From: Hexactinellida sp. DTS-2022
Taxonomy: Eukaryota; Porifera; Hexactinellida
Assembly (NCBI GenBank): GCA_028753945.1
Contig: JAPNXP010000011.1
Coordinates: 4,464,001 to 4,528,000 of the forward strand
Direction: 5' to 3'
Length of the DNA stretch: 64,000 nt
The translations under genes and the position numbers were made by a program. Position 1 is the stretch's first letter, and every line of letters begins with the position of its first letter. Below are positions 45,487 to 56,600 of this stretch, one piece after another. The notes below the pieces were generated by a model. It was not told where the DNA came from, ran no database searches, and was given only the letters and a program-made list of their open reading frames with translations.

Positions 45487-46779
45487 ATGTTTCTATAATT
45501 CTGTGTGTAAGTTAATCGTACGATCTACTTGTATTAATACTAATATTAATTACATACTTACTAATAGGCAGACTTATGTTCTTACACTAGTGATTTCAAA
45601 TTGAGTGCTTTTGTTGGTAATGAAACACTAAAGTTATTAGGTAAACCAATTTCTAATTAATTGAAATCCAAATTGCTTTGTTTTGTGTTCTGAAGTTGCA
45701 ACACGTTTATCTTTGAACCAAAGATTTATAACTAAATTAAATTAAGTTTATATCAGTTCCTAATCAATTCTGAATAAACAAATGATTGTGATTAGTATGC
45801 TATAACATTAAATTTTTATACAGTTTTAGTTACTTTATAATACAAACAATTATAATGAATATTATAAAATAATGAATATTTATTTCTTCTATAATTTTCG
45901 CTTTATCTCTGGCAAATTTATCCATTTGGACAGGTGAGTGATTACATTCATTGACAATTCCACGTATTAGAACATTCCAAGACAGATTAGTAAGAATTAA
46001 TTAACACAACTTTTTGCACTTTTACAGATCCCTTAATGTACAGATTATAGGTTTCTTTTGAATACCATAACGAGTTAATTGTAGGTTGATTAGATTATTC
46101 TACTTTAGAATATAAATTTACTTACTAACTTGTGCAAAAATGAATTATTATTTTATATATAATTAATTTAAAATGTCTGTTGGTCATATACGGCTGTATA
46201 ATTATGTAACGTGCTTCGTTGTAATATTAGTCAACACACAAACATTCTTTCGTTGCTACGCAAATGTTTTGAATTATTTATGCAATTATGTTATTGGCTT
46301 AGCTTGAGACAAAATATAGTATATATAAATACTTTTTGTAATTTTAAACCCACTTTGTATGGAATTAATTTCCTTTCGAAATTTATAGGAATAACATTTG
46401 TATACAGTCAGGTCTGCTTATTGTGACAAAGCCCTATGGTCCCAATTTAACAACTTACATAAGGTTGGTATAAAGTTAGTTCGCTTATTATGAAGTCTCT
46501 ATTATGAACACAATTTTTGGTGCCTTGAATGTTCATAATAAAAAACCTAACTGTATTTATTTTTTCGAGTCGTTTGATTTACAATAAACGAACGTATTTT
46601 GCAAATCAAATCCTATTATTTTCACAAATTTTATAGAATTCTTAATTTAGCAGGAAATACTTAATTTCTTTTATAGACTAATTTATTTACGATTTAATCT
46701 TTCACTTCAACGAGAAAGATTAGTTTACTAAATCGCTGTACAAAAATCTATTAATTGTTAATTTGAACTAGTTAGTGTG
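45487..46779. other. Spacer between NDUFS6 and the RIIa-like gene
   Basis: AT-rich; NDUFS6 3' region to about 45780, then no recognisable feature until a D MITE at 46405-46553. Presumed promoter of the next gene in the last 220 bases. Confidence 0.6.
46405..46553. repeat. Family D MITE
   Basis: 149 bp, CAGTCAGGTCTGCTTATTGTG / AAAAACCTAACTG, TA on both sides. Confidence 0.86.
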
Positions 46780-49251
46780 ATGGCAAGTGCAGACACCTCT
46801 CTGGATGAAACTGGAACTAAAATAGTTCTTTCCGGAACTAACGGGGAATTAGCTGAAAACTCGGAACATAGCGCTCAGCTGAAAAAAGAAATTCCGACTG
46901 AAAATGAAGTGAATTCCAAAGAACCAAATGGATCACCAGAGCCAAAAGTAAAGTTGAGTTCAGAGGATTATCTTGAAAAGTTTAAACTAAACATTCTTTT
47001 TGAAGAATTAATCTTTCGCACACTCGATAATACGCCTGAAAATCCATTGAAATTCCTATTGACCAATTTGGAAACTATGGAGAGGGATAACTGGGAACCT
47101 GGAGAATCGAAAGCTGAGAAATCGGAAGCAGTTTCAAAGTTATTCAAAATCCCAGATCCCGAACCAATTACAGGAAAACCGATTCCCAAAGGTACCGGTC
47201 GCCCGGGAACCGGTACCGCCACGAAAGGACCGGCAAATCCAAAAGTCGGAACGACTCAGGTTAAACCAGCTGTTAAAACAACGCCGCCTCGACCAGGTGT
47301 CACTTCCAAAACCGTTTCCGGAAAGCCAACTCCCGTCCGCCCCGCGGCAGTTAAAACTGCGCCGAAAACAGTTACGACGCCTGCGAAAATAACCGTACCC
47401 TCCACGGCAAAAGTCGGTCCAACCGGACCCGCTAGAACCGGAACTATAGGTGCCAAAACCGGCGTGACAGGTGCCGCGGGTAAAACCGGTACTTCCTCAA
47501 TCGCGGGTGCGAAATCCGGACCAACCGTTGGTAGGACAGGTGTTAAAACAGTTTCAAATCCCGCGGTTAACAAAACCGGCGCTTCGAGACCCACTTCAGC
47601 CCCCGCGCCTCTGAAACCAGCTGTGAAAACACCTGTCGCGAAACCCCCGCCTAAATCCGCTGCCCCTCGCACCACCAGCTCGGGAACCCGCACTACAAAA
47701 GTTATCCCCAAAACAGGCGCAGCACCAACCAAAGGCAAACCCCCGGGAGCTGTTGCTAAAACGGTCTCTTCTGGGACGGACAAAAGCGATAAATCGGAAC
47801 CGGTTCCGAAAACACCTTCTCCGGTTGAGGAGGCAAAAGCCGCGACGCCAGAAGAGCCACTGCCCCCTCTAGATGACGGGGTTTGCTCTAAGATTCCAGC
47901 AAGCGAAGATGCGACAACTCACGTGCTAGATTCCGAAGAATTAATCGCTTTAGAAGAAGCGCAGAATAAATCCGATGATGACGATGAGAATATTAATGTT
48001 GTCCCTAAATCTCCGTCTGTTGAGAATACATCGAACGGATCCCCGGTTGAATTGGAAGAGGTGTTAGTTGTCGTAGAATCGCAAGCAGACAGATATATTA
48101 CGTCACAGGAATACGCAAATGACATACAGGCTATTGAGGATGAGGTGGTTCTTAATAGGAACAGCGATGACGAGGGTATTGAGGTTAATCAGGAACTATT
48201 GAGCTTCCCAGCTGTTGGGCTTAAATCAGCTGATGAGCTGGATAACCCTGGGTTGTATAACTTGTCGCTAGACCCTAAGGGATTCTCACAGCTCACTCAG
48301 TCTAATGTAACTATAGAAGTTACCGATGAATCGGTTGCGAAACAGTCTGTTAATACAGCTGATGAAATCCCGACTGTAACAGGTGATTTAAGCGAGGGAG
48401 ATTTAGTTAAGGAAAAGTCGAACGATTTTGATCAAAATGTGTTAGTATCTGTTCCGTGTGACGTAATTACTCCCGAAGAGACAACACAAACAGAAGCTAA
48501 ATACTCAGAAGATCTCGGTATTGGTATAGAGGAGCAGATCTCTCCAAAGGACTCGTCGCCTCTGCTAGAACAGGCGTTGGAGCCGATACACAGCACGACT
48601 GATCAGCTGTTAACCGCAGACACAGACGTACAGCCTCAGGTGGAGCCGGACAGTACCATGGATGAGTTTATAATGCAGCCTACGAACTATGACGTCACAC
48701 GGGATAGCCTAATGACAGATGCCAACTCGGGTAACCCAGACGAGCTAATCGGAACTGTGCAGAAATACAATGAACCTTTGAGCGATCCTCTATCAAGGGA
48801 AAGTGACCTTTTGAGTGGTCCTCTACAAAGGGAAAGTGACCTTTTGAGTGACCCTTTACAAAGGGAAAGTGACCTTTTGAACAACCCTTTCCAGAAAGAA
48901 AGCGACCTCTTTAGTGACTATATCGAAAAGGAAAAGGAAAATGACCTTTTGAACAATCCTATCGAAAAAGAAAGTGATCTTCTGGTTAATCCTTTCCAGA
49001 ATGAAAGTGACTTTTCGGCTAATCCTTTCCAAAAGGAAGGTGACCTTTTGAGTCACCATACCGGAAAGGGAAATGACCTTTTGAGCGACCCTTTCCAGAA
49101 AGAAAGTGACCTTTTAGTTGACCCTATGCCTCAAAAGAGCCAATTAGACAACGCGCAATCTAACATTTCTCCCTCCCCAGACTCAGACGAAGCGGTACAA
49201 CCACAAATGGAACCGGAACCTATATTTCCGGCATCCACCGGTGACGTTTGA
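46780..49251 (+). CDS. Low-complexity protein with RIIa-like domain and 11-residue repeats
   Basis: An intronless frame of 823 residues; ATG at 46780. Three parts are visible. (1) Residues 61-100, EDYLEKFKLNILFEELIFR and PENPLKFLLTNLE, look like the RIIa/Dpy-30 docking-and-dimerisation helix pair found at the N-terminus of PKA regulatory subunits and many cilium proteins. (2) Residues about 125-350 are strongly basic and built of Lys, Thr, Pro, Gly, Ala and Val with repeated KTG/PAVKT phrases and almost no acidic residues, resembling microtubule- or nucleic-acid-binding linkers. (3) The rest is acidic and disordered; residues about 665-785 hold around ten copies of an 11-residue unit, consensus ESDLLSDPFQK, with NPF or DPF in many. 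The middle of both repeats uses varied codons. I do not recognise the whole protein as a named family. A ciliary scaffold role is possible but rests only on part 1; the motifs in part 3 instead resemble endocytic adaptors. Confidence 0.8.
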   Translation: MASADTSLDETGTKIVLSGTNGELAENSEHSAQLKKEIPTENEVNSKEPNGSPEPKVKLSSEDYLEKFKLNILFEELIFRTLDNTPENPLKFLLTNLETMERDNWEPGESKAEKSEAVSKLFKIPDPEPITGKPIPKGTGRPGTGTATKGPANPKVGTTQVKPAVKTTPPRPGVTSKTVSGKPTPVRPAAVKTAPKTVTTPAKITVPSTAKVGPTGPARTGTIGAKTGVTGAAGKTGTSSIAGAKSGPTVGRTGVKTVSNPAVNKTGASRPTSAPAPLKPAVKTPVAKPPPKSAAPRTTSSGTRTTKVIPKTGAAPTKGKPPGAVAKTVSSGTDKSDKSEPVPKTPSPVEEAKAATPEEPLPPLDDGVCSKIPASEDATTHVLDSEELIALEEAQNKSDDDDENINVVPKSPSVENTSNGSPVELEEVLVVVESQADRYITSQEYANDIQAIEDEVVLNRNSDDEGIEVNQELLSFPAVGLKSADELDNPGLYNLSLDPKGFSQLTQSNVTIEVTDESVAKQSVNTADEIPTVTGDLSEGDLVKEKSNDFDQNVLVSVPCDVITPEETTQTEAKYSEDLGIGIEEQISPKDSSPLLEQALEPIHSTTDQLLTADTDVQPQVEPDSTMDEFIMQPTNYDVTRDSLMTDANSGNPDELIGTVQKYNEPLSDPLSRESDLLSGPLQRESDLLSDPLQRESDLLNNPFQKESDLFSDYIEKEKENDLLNNPIEKESDLLVNPFQNESDFSANPFQKEGDLLSHHTGKGNDLLSDPFQKESDLLVDPMPQKSQLDNAQSNISPSPDSDEAVQPQMEPEPIFPASTGDV
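48774..49138 (+). repeat. Coding 33-bp tandem repeat
   Basis: About ten imperfect 33-bp units inside the preceding gene, each coding roughly ESDLLSDPFQK. Units differ by substitutions and one insertion (EKEKEN) but stay in frame. Confidence 0.87.
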
Positions 49252-49588
49252 TGGCACATACATACTTGTATACTATCTGAATGATTAGTTTGTTAATTGT
49301 GTTGAATTCCCCTATTCCTATTACGTAGCTACTGTCTATCAGTATAGGAACCTTGGTATACGTATACTAAATAGTTAGATTTCTTTTCTGTATATTAGTT
49401 AAATAATTAATTCGTTTGTCTTTGTAATATACATAGTTTGTTATGAGATTTGTAGTTACATTATTATCTTATGAATAGTGAATTAATCTCTCAATTAATG
49501 GTTGTTAGGTTGTGTGGAGTGGAATGTGGACTGAAGCCCTGAATATTAGTTTATCCAATAATTATTCGTTAGAATTTTAAACAAAGTA

Positions 49589-49750
49589 CAGTATACTCCG
49601 GTTAAGGATTTAATGGGATCAAAATTTCACAGAGTTTATAGTACGCAATTACAGTTTGACTATCAAAATATTTTCGGTTATTAGATTTCTCCGCTTAATT
49701 GGGTCAAACTACCCTGGAACAAAACTGACCCTATTAAGCGGAGTCAACCG
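49589..49750. repeat. Family B MITE
   Basis: CAGTATACTCCGGTTAAGG left, CTATTAAGCGGAGTCAACCG right, and two familiar internal blocks. Confidence 0.78.
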
Positions 49751-49781
49751 TATTATATATTATAGTTACAGATTTTAAGGT

Positions 49782-49910
49782 TTTCGTTAATAGGACACCA
49801 GGGGACGGTCAATATTTGTTCGTATTATCCATAAATTCGTATTAACCGGAGTCACTTGCATGCATTTGTATAGGCTAGGGGAATTAAACCTTGTACTCCT
49901 TATTTAGTTC
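49782..49910. repeat. Family A' MITE, partial
   Basis: CGTTAATAGGACACCAGGGG then CGGAGTCACTTGCATGCATT; right terminus lost. Confidence 0.68.
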
Positions 49911-51227
49911 GTTCATTAAAGTAATCTAATTAAACATATTTGTTGCCTGAGGTTGACAACAAATTACCACAAAAACTGAATTTATATTGCTACACATTTA
50001 CAAGCATACTTTCAACCATTCTAATTACTATCAGCTGAAAATATATTACTGTCGCAAATTAATTGAATATTAACTTTTCTAACCACGCACTACTATCAAA
50101 TATTGCTTAGCGACGAATGATGTAATATGAATTACTGTTCGCATTGTGACGATTAATGCTGTAATAATTATATTATTATCGAGAGAAATCGGATCCCCTT
50201 TAGTAGCCACCACATTACTAGGTCTATCTATTGTACTCATTCTGTTTGTTTAAAATAACTGGTTTAGCTGTAGATATGAGAATTTGAGAGTTAGTTTACT
50301 TATTGAAGGTGAGCTTTGTTTTGTATATTTTGAAGGTAGATATAGGTTAACTTAACCTGTTTGTAAAACTGAAAAGTTAGTTGAATTATTTTACATTAGT
50401 AATTAGCATGCAACTTGCAAGTAATGCCTCAAATTTTTCATTTTTTGAAAATTGTATTTGAATATTACTGATTGTCAGAAAACAGATTTGTTGACAATAA
50501 AGTTATTTAAGATTAAAGGATTCGATTTTGTTTATTATCTCCTTACACTAAGGTACTGGGTAATACAATGCATTAATGCGCAGTAAATTGTATTCTGGCA
50601 TAGATTATATTAATATTAATTATAAAGGATTTCTCAATCTTTTTGAAGCCATTTCTCAACTTTCCTGGCTTGCTTCAAATGTGAATAGTTCATAGGCACT
50701 CTGGTACTCAGTAGGGAATTGAGATTAGATTCCAATCACAAGTAGATTAATGATTATGTATTTAGTTGTTTGTTAGTTTGTTTACTATTGTGTTTTTCTG
50801 TAGAATTAATTACAAAGTTTTCGATATTTGAAAAGTGAGTTTGTTATTTATTAATTGTGATTAGATTAATGTTCATTTTGTGATTCAATTAGTTTCAATT
50901 AATTATTAACTAAGTTAAAATTTTATTATTGTATTATCTAATTTTTGTTGTTTACCTGACTCGAAAACAAAAATATTTCGTTACTAAAACTTATTTAATT
51001 AAGTGACAGTTATAACTTATTAGCTTGTTATGTCTAGAATTGATATCGAATGAATTCAGGGTACATTAACTTGTCCTATTTTGTTAGAACGAATTTAAAC
51101 AAAAAGATTTAATTAGCTTATAGATTTTATACAAAATGTTAAACTATTCATTGTTAAAACCATGAATTACTTTTATTTGAACTAGCTTCAATAATCATGG
51201 GTTTATATGTGTACATTTGACTTAAAT

Positions 51228-51365
51228 AGGAACACCAGGGGACCGTCAAATTTGTTCGTAATATCAGAAATTCATATTAACCGGAGTCACTTGTATGCAT
51301 TTGTATAAGCTCAGGAAATTAAACCTTGTACTCCTTAACCGATATTTCGCCTTATCAGTGTTCGG
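51228..51365. repeat. Family A' MITE, partial
   Basis: TAGGAACACCAGGGGACCGT and CGGAGTCACTTGTATGCATT; both termini lost. Confidence 0.68.
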
Positions 51366-52045
51366 AATTGATAATCTTTTATACTTTAGAGTTTAGAAAG
51401 TAGCCATTTATCCTAAATAGTGCCCTTATGACTAGGTATACAAACCACTTTCTTTATTCTTATAAACTTCAATATTAACCAACTAATTCTATTGATATTT
51501 ACGCAGTAATTATATTCAAAACACATTTTGGTATTCCATTATCAAGTCTCATATTCATACATATTGTAATTGAGTGGTGTTATTCTCCTTTGTGCCACCA
51601 TAAGTTAAATTAATTATCTATTTTGTGCTACTTGTATAAACGCGACGCTCGCATCTTCAATGTATTCTTAATTCAATGATTTTGTGTAGGCTTTATTGAT
51701 AGTCTATCTATACATAAATACTGCTCTATAGAAACTACAAAAACAATTGATTTTTCTAAAACACTATAGTTTATAGTATTGTTAATGTTGCAAAATGAAT
51801 TTAAGTTCGAAAAACAAACTTCCTAAATTGAAATCAGAGCAGAGAAGGGCTTGGTTTAGATTTTTTTTGAAGAAACCGAGTATTTTCAAAAAACCGAAGC
51901 TTATTGAACCTTTCTACACAACTGAATATATTTTCCCAAACACACACCAACTTGGTTAGAATGCTAATTACTTTAATTAGTTAATTACGCGTTTTACTAT
52001 TGTATTTTTTCTTTCAATTTCATTTCTAACAATTACTTGCTAATA

Positions 52046-52201
52046 CAGTGAACTCTCGTTATAACAAGTCCAAGGGACCCTTAATTAACTTCGTTATAAG
52101 CCGTGTAAAATAAAATACTTTATCCATATGGGGAATATATATAACTTCGTTATAAGCAGGAATTTCGTTATATCCGACTTCGTTATAACAGGAGTTTATT
52201 G
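52046..52201. repeat. Family C MITE
   Basis: CAGTGAACTCTCGTTATAAC / CGTTATAACAGGAGTTTATTG, flanked by TA on the left. Confidence 0.85.
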
Positions 52202-52714
52202 TTCAGTGAAACACAGCATTAAATATTATATTGTAAAAGCACACAAAACACCAAGAAATCGGTTTAATACAAATTTGAGATTAAATACAAAAGTCCCCTC
52301 ACCTTTTTATTTATCAGTTCCCCAGTAATTGTATTTATTTTGATTTTATAATAATTCCATACATAGTTTATATTATATTTCATGTTTCTATTGAATTCAC
52401 AGTGATTACACTAATCAATAGAAATATTGAATTCCTAGAAATTTGGTTAAGATTTCAACAAGCCAATTTGAATGCTTAGAAATTCAATAGGCTATCTTTA
52501 CAAACAATTTTTAATAAATAATTCGAATTTATGTCTATTATTGATTAGTTATCATGTTAATATTCATTTGGTAATTTCACAATATGAATGTTGCCGTTTT
52601 TGGTAAGTACAGCTGAAAATATCTATTTCAGAATTCTTGCTAATTTAGAACAAAATTTTTACAAACAAGATATCCGTAAATTCCTTACTGAAAATGGTAG
52701 AAATAATATATGTA

Positions 52715-52875
52715 CAGTAGACTCTTGTTAACACGAATATGGATAAGGCAAAACAAGGTTTATTTCCCCTAGCCAATAGTATAAATGCATGCAAGTTACT
52801 CCGGTTAATACCAATTTAGAATAATACGAACAAATTCGACGGTCCCCTGATGTTCCTATTAACGAGAGTCTACTG
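52715..52875. repeat. Family A' MITE
   Basis: 161 bp, CAGTAGACTCTTGTTAACAC / TATTAACGAGAGTCTACTG, TA on both sides. Confidence 0.88.
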
Positions 52876-53260
52876 TATTTAATACGGTTAATTAGGAAAC
52901 TATCATTGAAGTGTTTGGAATTTCGCTTCTAAATAATTTATATATTACTGGTTAGTTCGTATAAATATTTAAATAATTTCTTCTTAAATTACGAGATTCA
53001 TCAATTATTTAATTAAACGAACTGATCATTACTCACACAAATCCTATACAGTTTCTGATTATATTTAATAGGCGATTAACTATGTCACAATAAATAATAA
53101 CTTTGTTACACAAACAATATATCTAAACACGTTAACTAATTAGTTAATTATTTCTTTAATTAATTTAATTTATAATATTTAATTTGTATTTATTTCCCAC
53201 TCATGTCTTACGTAATACAATTATTAACATTATTCACATATTGTGTATTCTTATATACGA

Positions 53261-53569
53261 CAGTAGACTCTCGTTAATAGGAACACCAGGGGACCGTCGA
53301 AATTTGTTTGTATTATCCAGAAATTCGTATTTCATATTGCAACCGGCAAAATTTTTGTCGCCTAGATTTAGTTTGAGCTCGCTCACACACTTTGTAAAAC
53401 GATTATGGGAGCATCTCTCGATTTTCGCGTTCCTAGAAATGTTTCCTTTCAATTTACGCGCCTAGATGAAACCTTGTTTGAATGCATTTGTATAGGATAG
53501 GGGAATTAACCCTTGTACTCCTTAACCGATATTTCGCCTTATCCGTGTCTTATTAATGAAAGTCCACTG
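53261..53569. repeat. Family A' MITE split by family S
   Basis: CAGTAGACTCTCGTTAATAGG / TTAATGAAAGTCCACTG. About 140 bp of family S (CGCCTAGATTTAGTTTGAGC block) is inserted near 53339-53480. Confidence 0.78.
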
Positions 53570-53588
53570 TATTTACATACGTAGTATA

Positions 53589-53621
<33 letters not shown>

Positions 53622-53644
53622 CTATTTATTTTATAGAATCCACG

Positions 53645-56600
53645 ATGCCTCTCGGAAACATGGCTCCTTTCCAACAAATTGTCTCTAGACAAGAGCAATT
53701 AGAGGTGACAAAATATGCACATTTATTCACCTAATTATACCTGTCATTTCCAGACTTTCATACATGCAAAAAAATAGTAGAATTCCAAACTTATTTGTCA
53801 GAATATTTCAATTCCTACTGAATTCCCATTTTCATTTCTTTTCACAATTTATTGCATTAATTAGCAACTATTAATTGTATGCTTTCTGTAATTAACGATT
53901 TATTATGTCTGCAATTACTGACGATTTTTAGTATTTATATATTTGTTATTATTTTTATTTACTTTTAGGATCCAATGGATACAGACCAACAATATACAGA
54001 TGTAAGGAACATTATTTGTTTGTTTGTTTGTTTGTTTATTTGTTGTTTGTTTATTTGTTTGTTTATATAATATAATTAATATTATAACACTTTCTCAAAG
54101 GATGAGAATCAAGATCACGAGAACGAGATTCAAATTGGAGCTTCTCCAATTATACCAAAAGCCGAGCCTTCTCATTTCGAGTTATTAAAAGTTCTGGGAC
54201 AAGGTTCATTTGGAAAAGTATTTTTAGTCAGGAAAATATTTGGTTCAGATGCTGGGACTCTCTATGCTATGAAAGTTTTAAAGAAAGCTTCGTTAAAAGG
54301 TCCATACTATTCCAATACTGTATTAATATAAGTTCTATTATATATCGGCTAAAACCTTTTCAAACGGTGAATTTTGATATTAGAAAGATTACTATTACAT
54401 TGAAAAGATAAAAACCCGGCTTCGAAAATATGAATTTTGATGTTACAAAAAAGTGTCTAGAAATTACATTAGAAAAGATATTGGCCGATAAGTAATTCCT
54501 TGTTTATATCCATGGTACACTAATACAGGTGACTGCTATAATATACTTTGGTACTTTAGTGAGAGATCGCATTAGAACAAAGAAAGAGAGAGACATCCTA
54601 GTTGAAGTCAAACATCCTTTTATAGTAGAGCTAATATATGGTAAGCAATAATTATATAGTAATAAATAATAAATAACTAATACTATGAAGCTTATTAACT
54701 CATTTTAATAATTGAATTGTATTATATTATGTGAGAAATTGATTTCCTTATATTGAGTTTAATAAAATTTTGCTAAACAACAGGCATGCGAGACAGAAAG
54801 GTGAATTTTAGGTGTACACAAAAACTCACCTTTCTATTGCCTGAAATTATATAAGAAAACATCAAACTAATTCTGATGAAGCCATATAAGCAAATAACCG
54901 AGTTATTTTGACCAACACCTTTTCAATTTACAAACTTGGTTTCGTTAGGCTGAAAAGGTGACTTTACCAGTGCCTAGAATTTCCTTAGAGAGCTGTTTCC
55001 CGATATACAAATACTTCCTAAATATTTTATTCGCCTTATTTCTTAGCTTTCCAGACAGAAGGGAAGGTCTACCTGATCCTAGAATTCCTAAGAGGCGGGG
55101 ACTTATTCTCTCGGTTATCCAAAGAAGTTATGTTTACGGAGGATGACGTCAAGTTCTATCTTGCGGAGTTAGCGCTGGCGATCTCGCATCTCCACAGTCT
55201 CGGCATCATATACAGGGACCTCAAGCCAGAGAAGTTAGTTGTACGCTATAACTGTTGGGGGCTGTTATACAGACAACAAACAGACAGACAAACAGACAGA
55301 TTAACAGACAGACAGACAAACAAACAAACAGACAGACAGACAGACAGACAAATAAACAAATAACAGACAGGCAAACAAGCAAACAAACAAACAAACAAAC
55401 AAACAAACAAACAAACAAACAAACAAACAAACAAACAAACAAATAAACAAACAAACAAATAAACAGACGTACATATATGCAGACGAACAATTAACAACAA
55501 CAAACAAACAGACAAACAATTCAATCGAGCTATTGATATACAGTGAACTCTCGTTATAACGAAGTCGGATGTAACGAAATAACCGCTCATAACGAAATGG
55601 AGATTTTTCCCCAGAGCACTAAATGTATTAAATATTATCTGCTTATAACGAATATCCGGATATAACGAAGGGATTCACAGGTCCCAAGCACTTCGTTATA
55701 ACGAGATATGATTTTGACTATTTTCTATTACAAAAGAACATTGGTTAACTTCCCCCTTGGTTTGCTTTATGATTACCATTATTGCTATTCTGTTGTTTAG
55801 CATTCTGTTGGATGAAGATGGACACATTAAACTAACAGGTTTGTTATACTTTGTGTTTGTTACTGTATAAACTGTTTTGCAGTAGGTATATGTATGTGAT
55901 ATATTATTTGTTTATGAGAGTGAGTATATACATTCAGTATAAGATTTATTTATTTGTTTATTAGACTTTGGACTAAGCAAGGAAGGGATGGATGATATAA
56001 AGACATTCTCATTTTGTGGAACTGTAGAGTATATGGCTCCGGAAGTTAGTGCTTATAAGCTTATATTACGTATTGTGCTATAGTATAGGAGCTCATATTA
56101 TTGTACAGTCGAAACCGGGTTTTTCTAACTAACTATTTATTCTAAATTTGTAAGAAATTCCAATTTAGTTCTTTTTTCAATCGGTTTATTCTAACTATCG
56201 GATTTTTCTTACTATACTTGCATACAAAGAATTAGTTATTGTATTATTGTATTGTATTATATTTGTGTTGTATTATTGTGATTTATGATATTTGCGTTTA
56301 GGTGGTTAATAGGAAGGGACATGGAATAGCTGCTGATTGGTGGTCATTTGGCGTTTTAATGGCGAGTTTATGTTAATTGTATTGTTGTTGTTGTTGTTGT
56401 TGTTATCAATTTAGTTATTATTATTATTATGTTATTGGTGTTATTTTATTGTTGTTGTTGTTTAGTATGAGATGTTAATGGGAAATCTTCCATTTCAAGG
56501 GGATAATCGAAAAGACACTATGAGCAAAATATTAAAGTTTGTTTGTTTATTTGTTTATTTATTTGTTTGTTTGTTTGTTTGTTTGTTTGCCTGTCTGTTT

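Larger units (their letters stand above)
49252..53644. other. 4.4-kb AT-rich spacer before RSK
   Basis: No coding region recognised. It contains MITEs B (49589-49750), A' (49782-49910, 51228-51365, 52715-52875, 53261-53569) and C (52046-52201). Between 49920-51220 and 51370-52040 there is plain AT-rich DNA. RSK upstream exons and promoter should lie in the right part. Confidence 0.6.

Noticed and set aside
47256..47783. 175-codon open frame antisense to the RIIa-like gene
   Set aside because: It arises because the sense strand is low-complexity Thr/Pro/Lys coding DNA, which leaves few stops on the other strand. Composition mirrors the sense repeat.
42728..49251. Three intronless genes in a row as a bacterial transfer or operon
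   Set aside because: NDUFS6 is a nuclear-encoded eukaryotic subunit, spacers are 1 kb with animal MITEs, and codon use does not stand apart.
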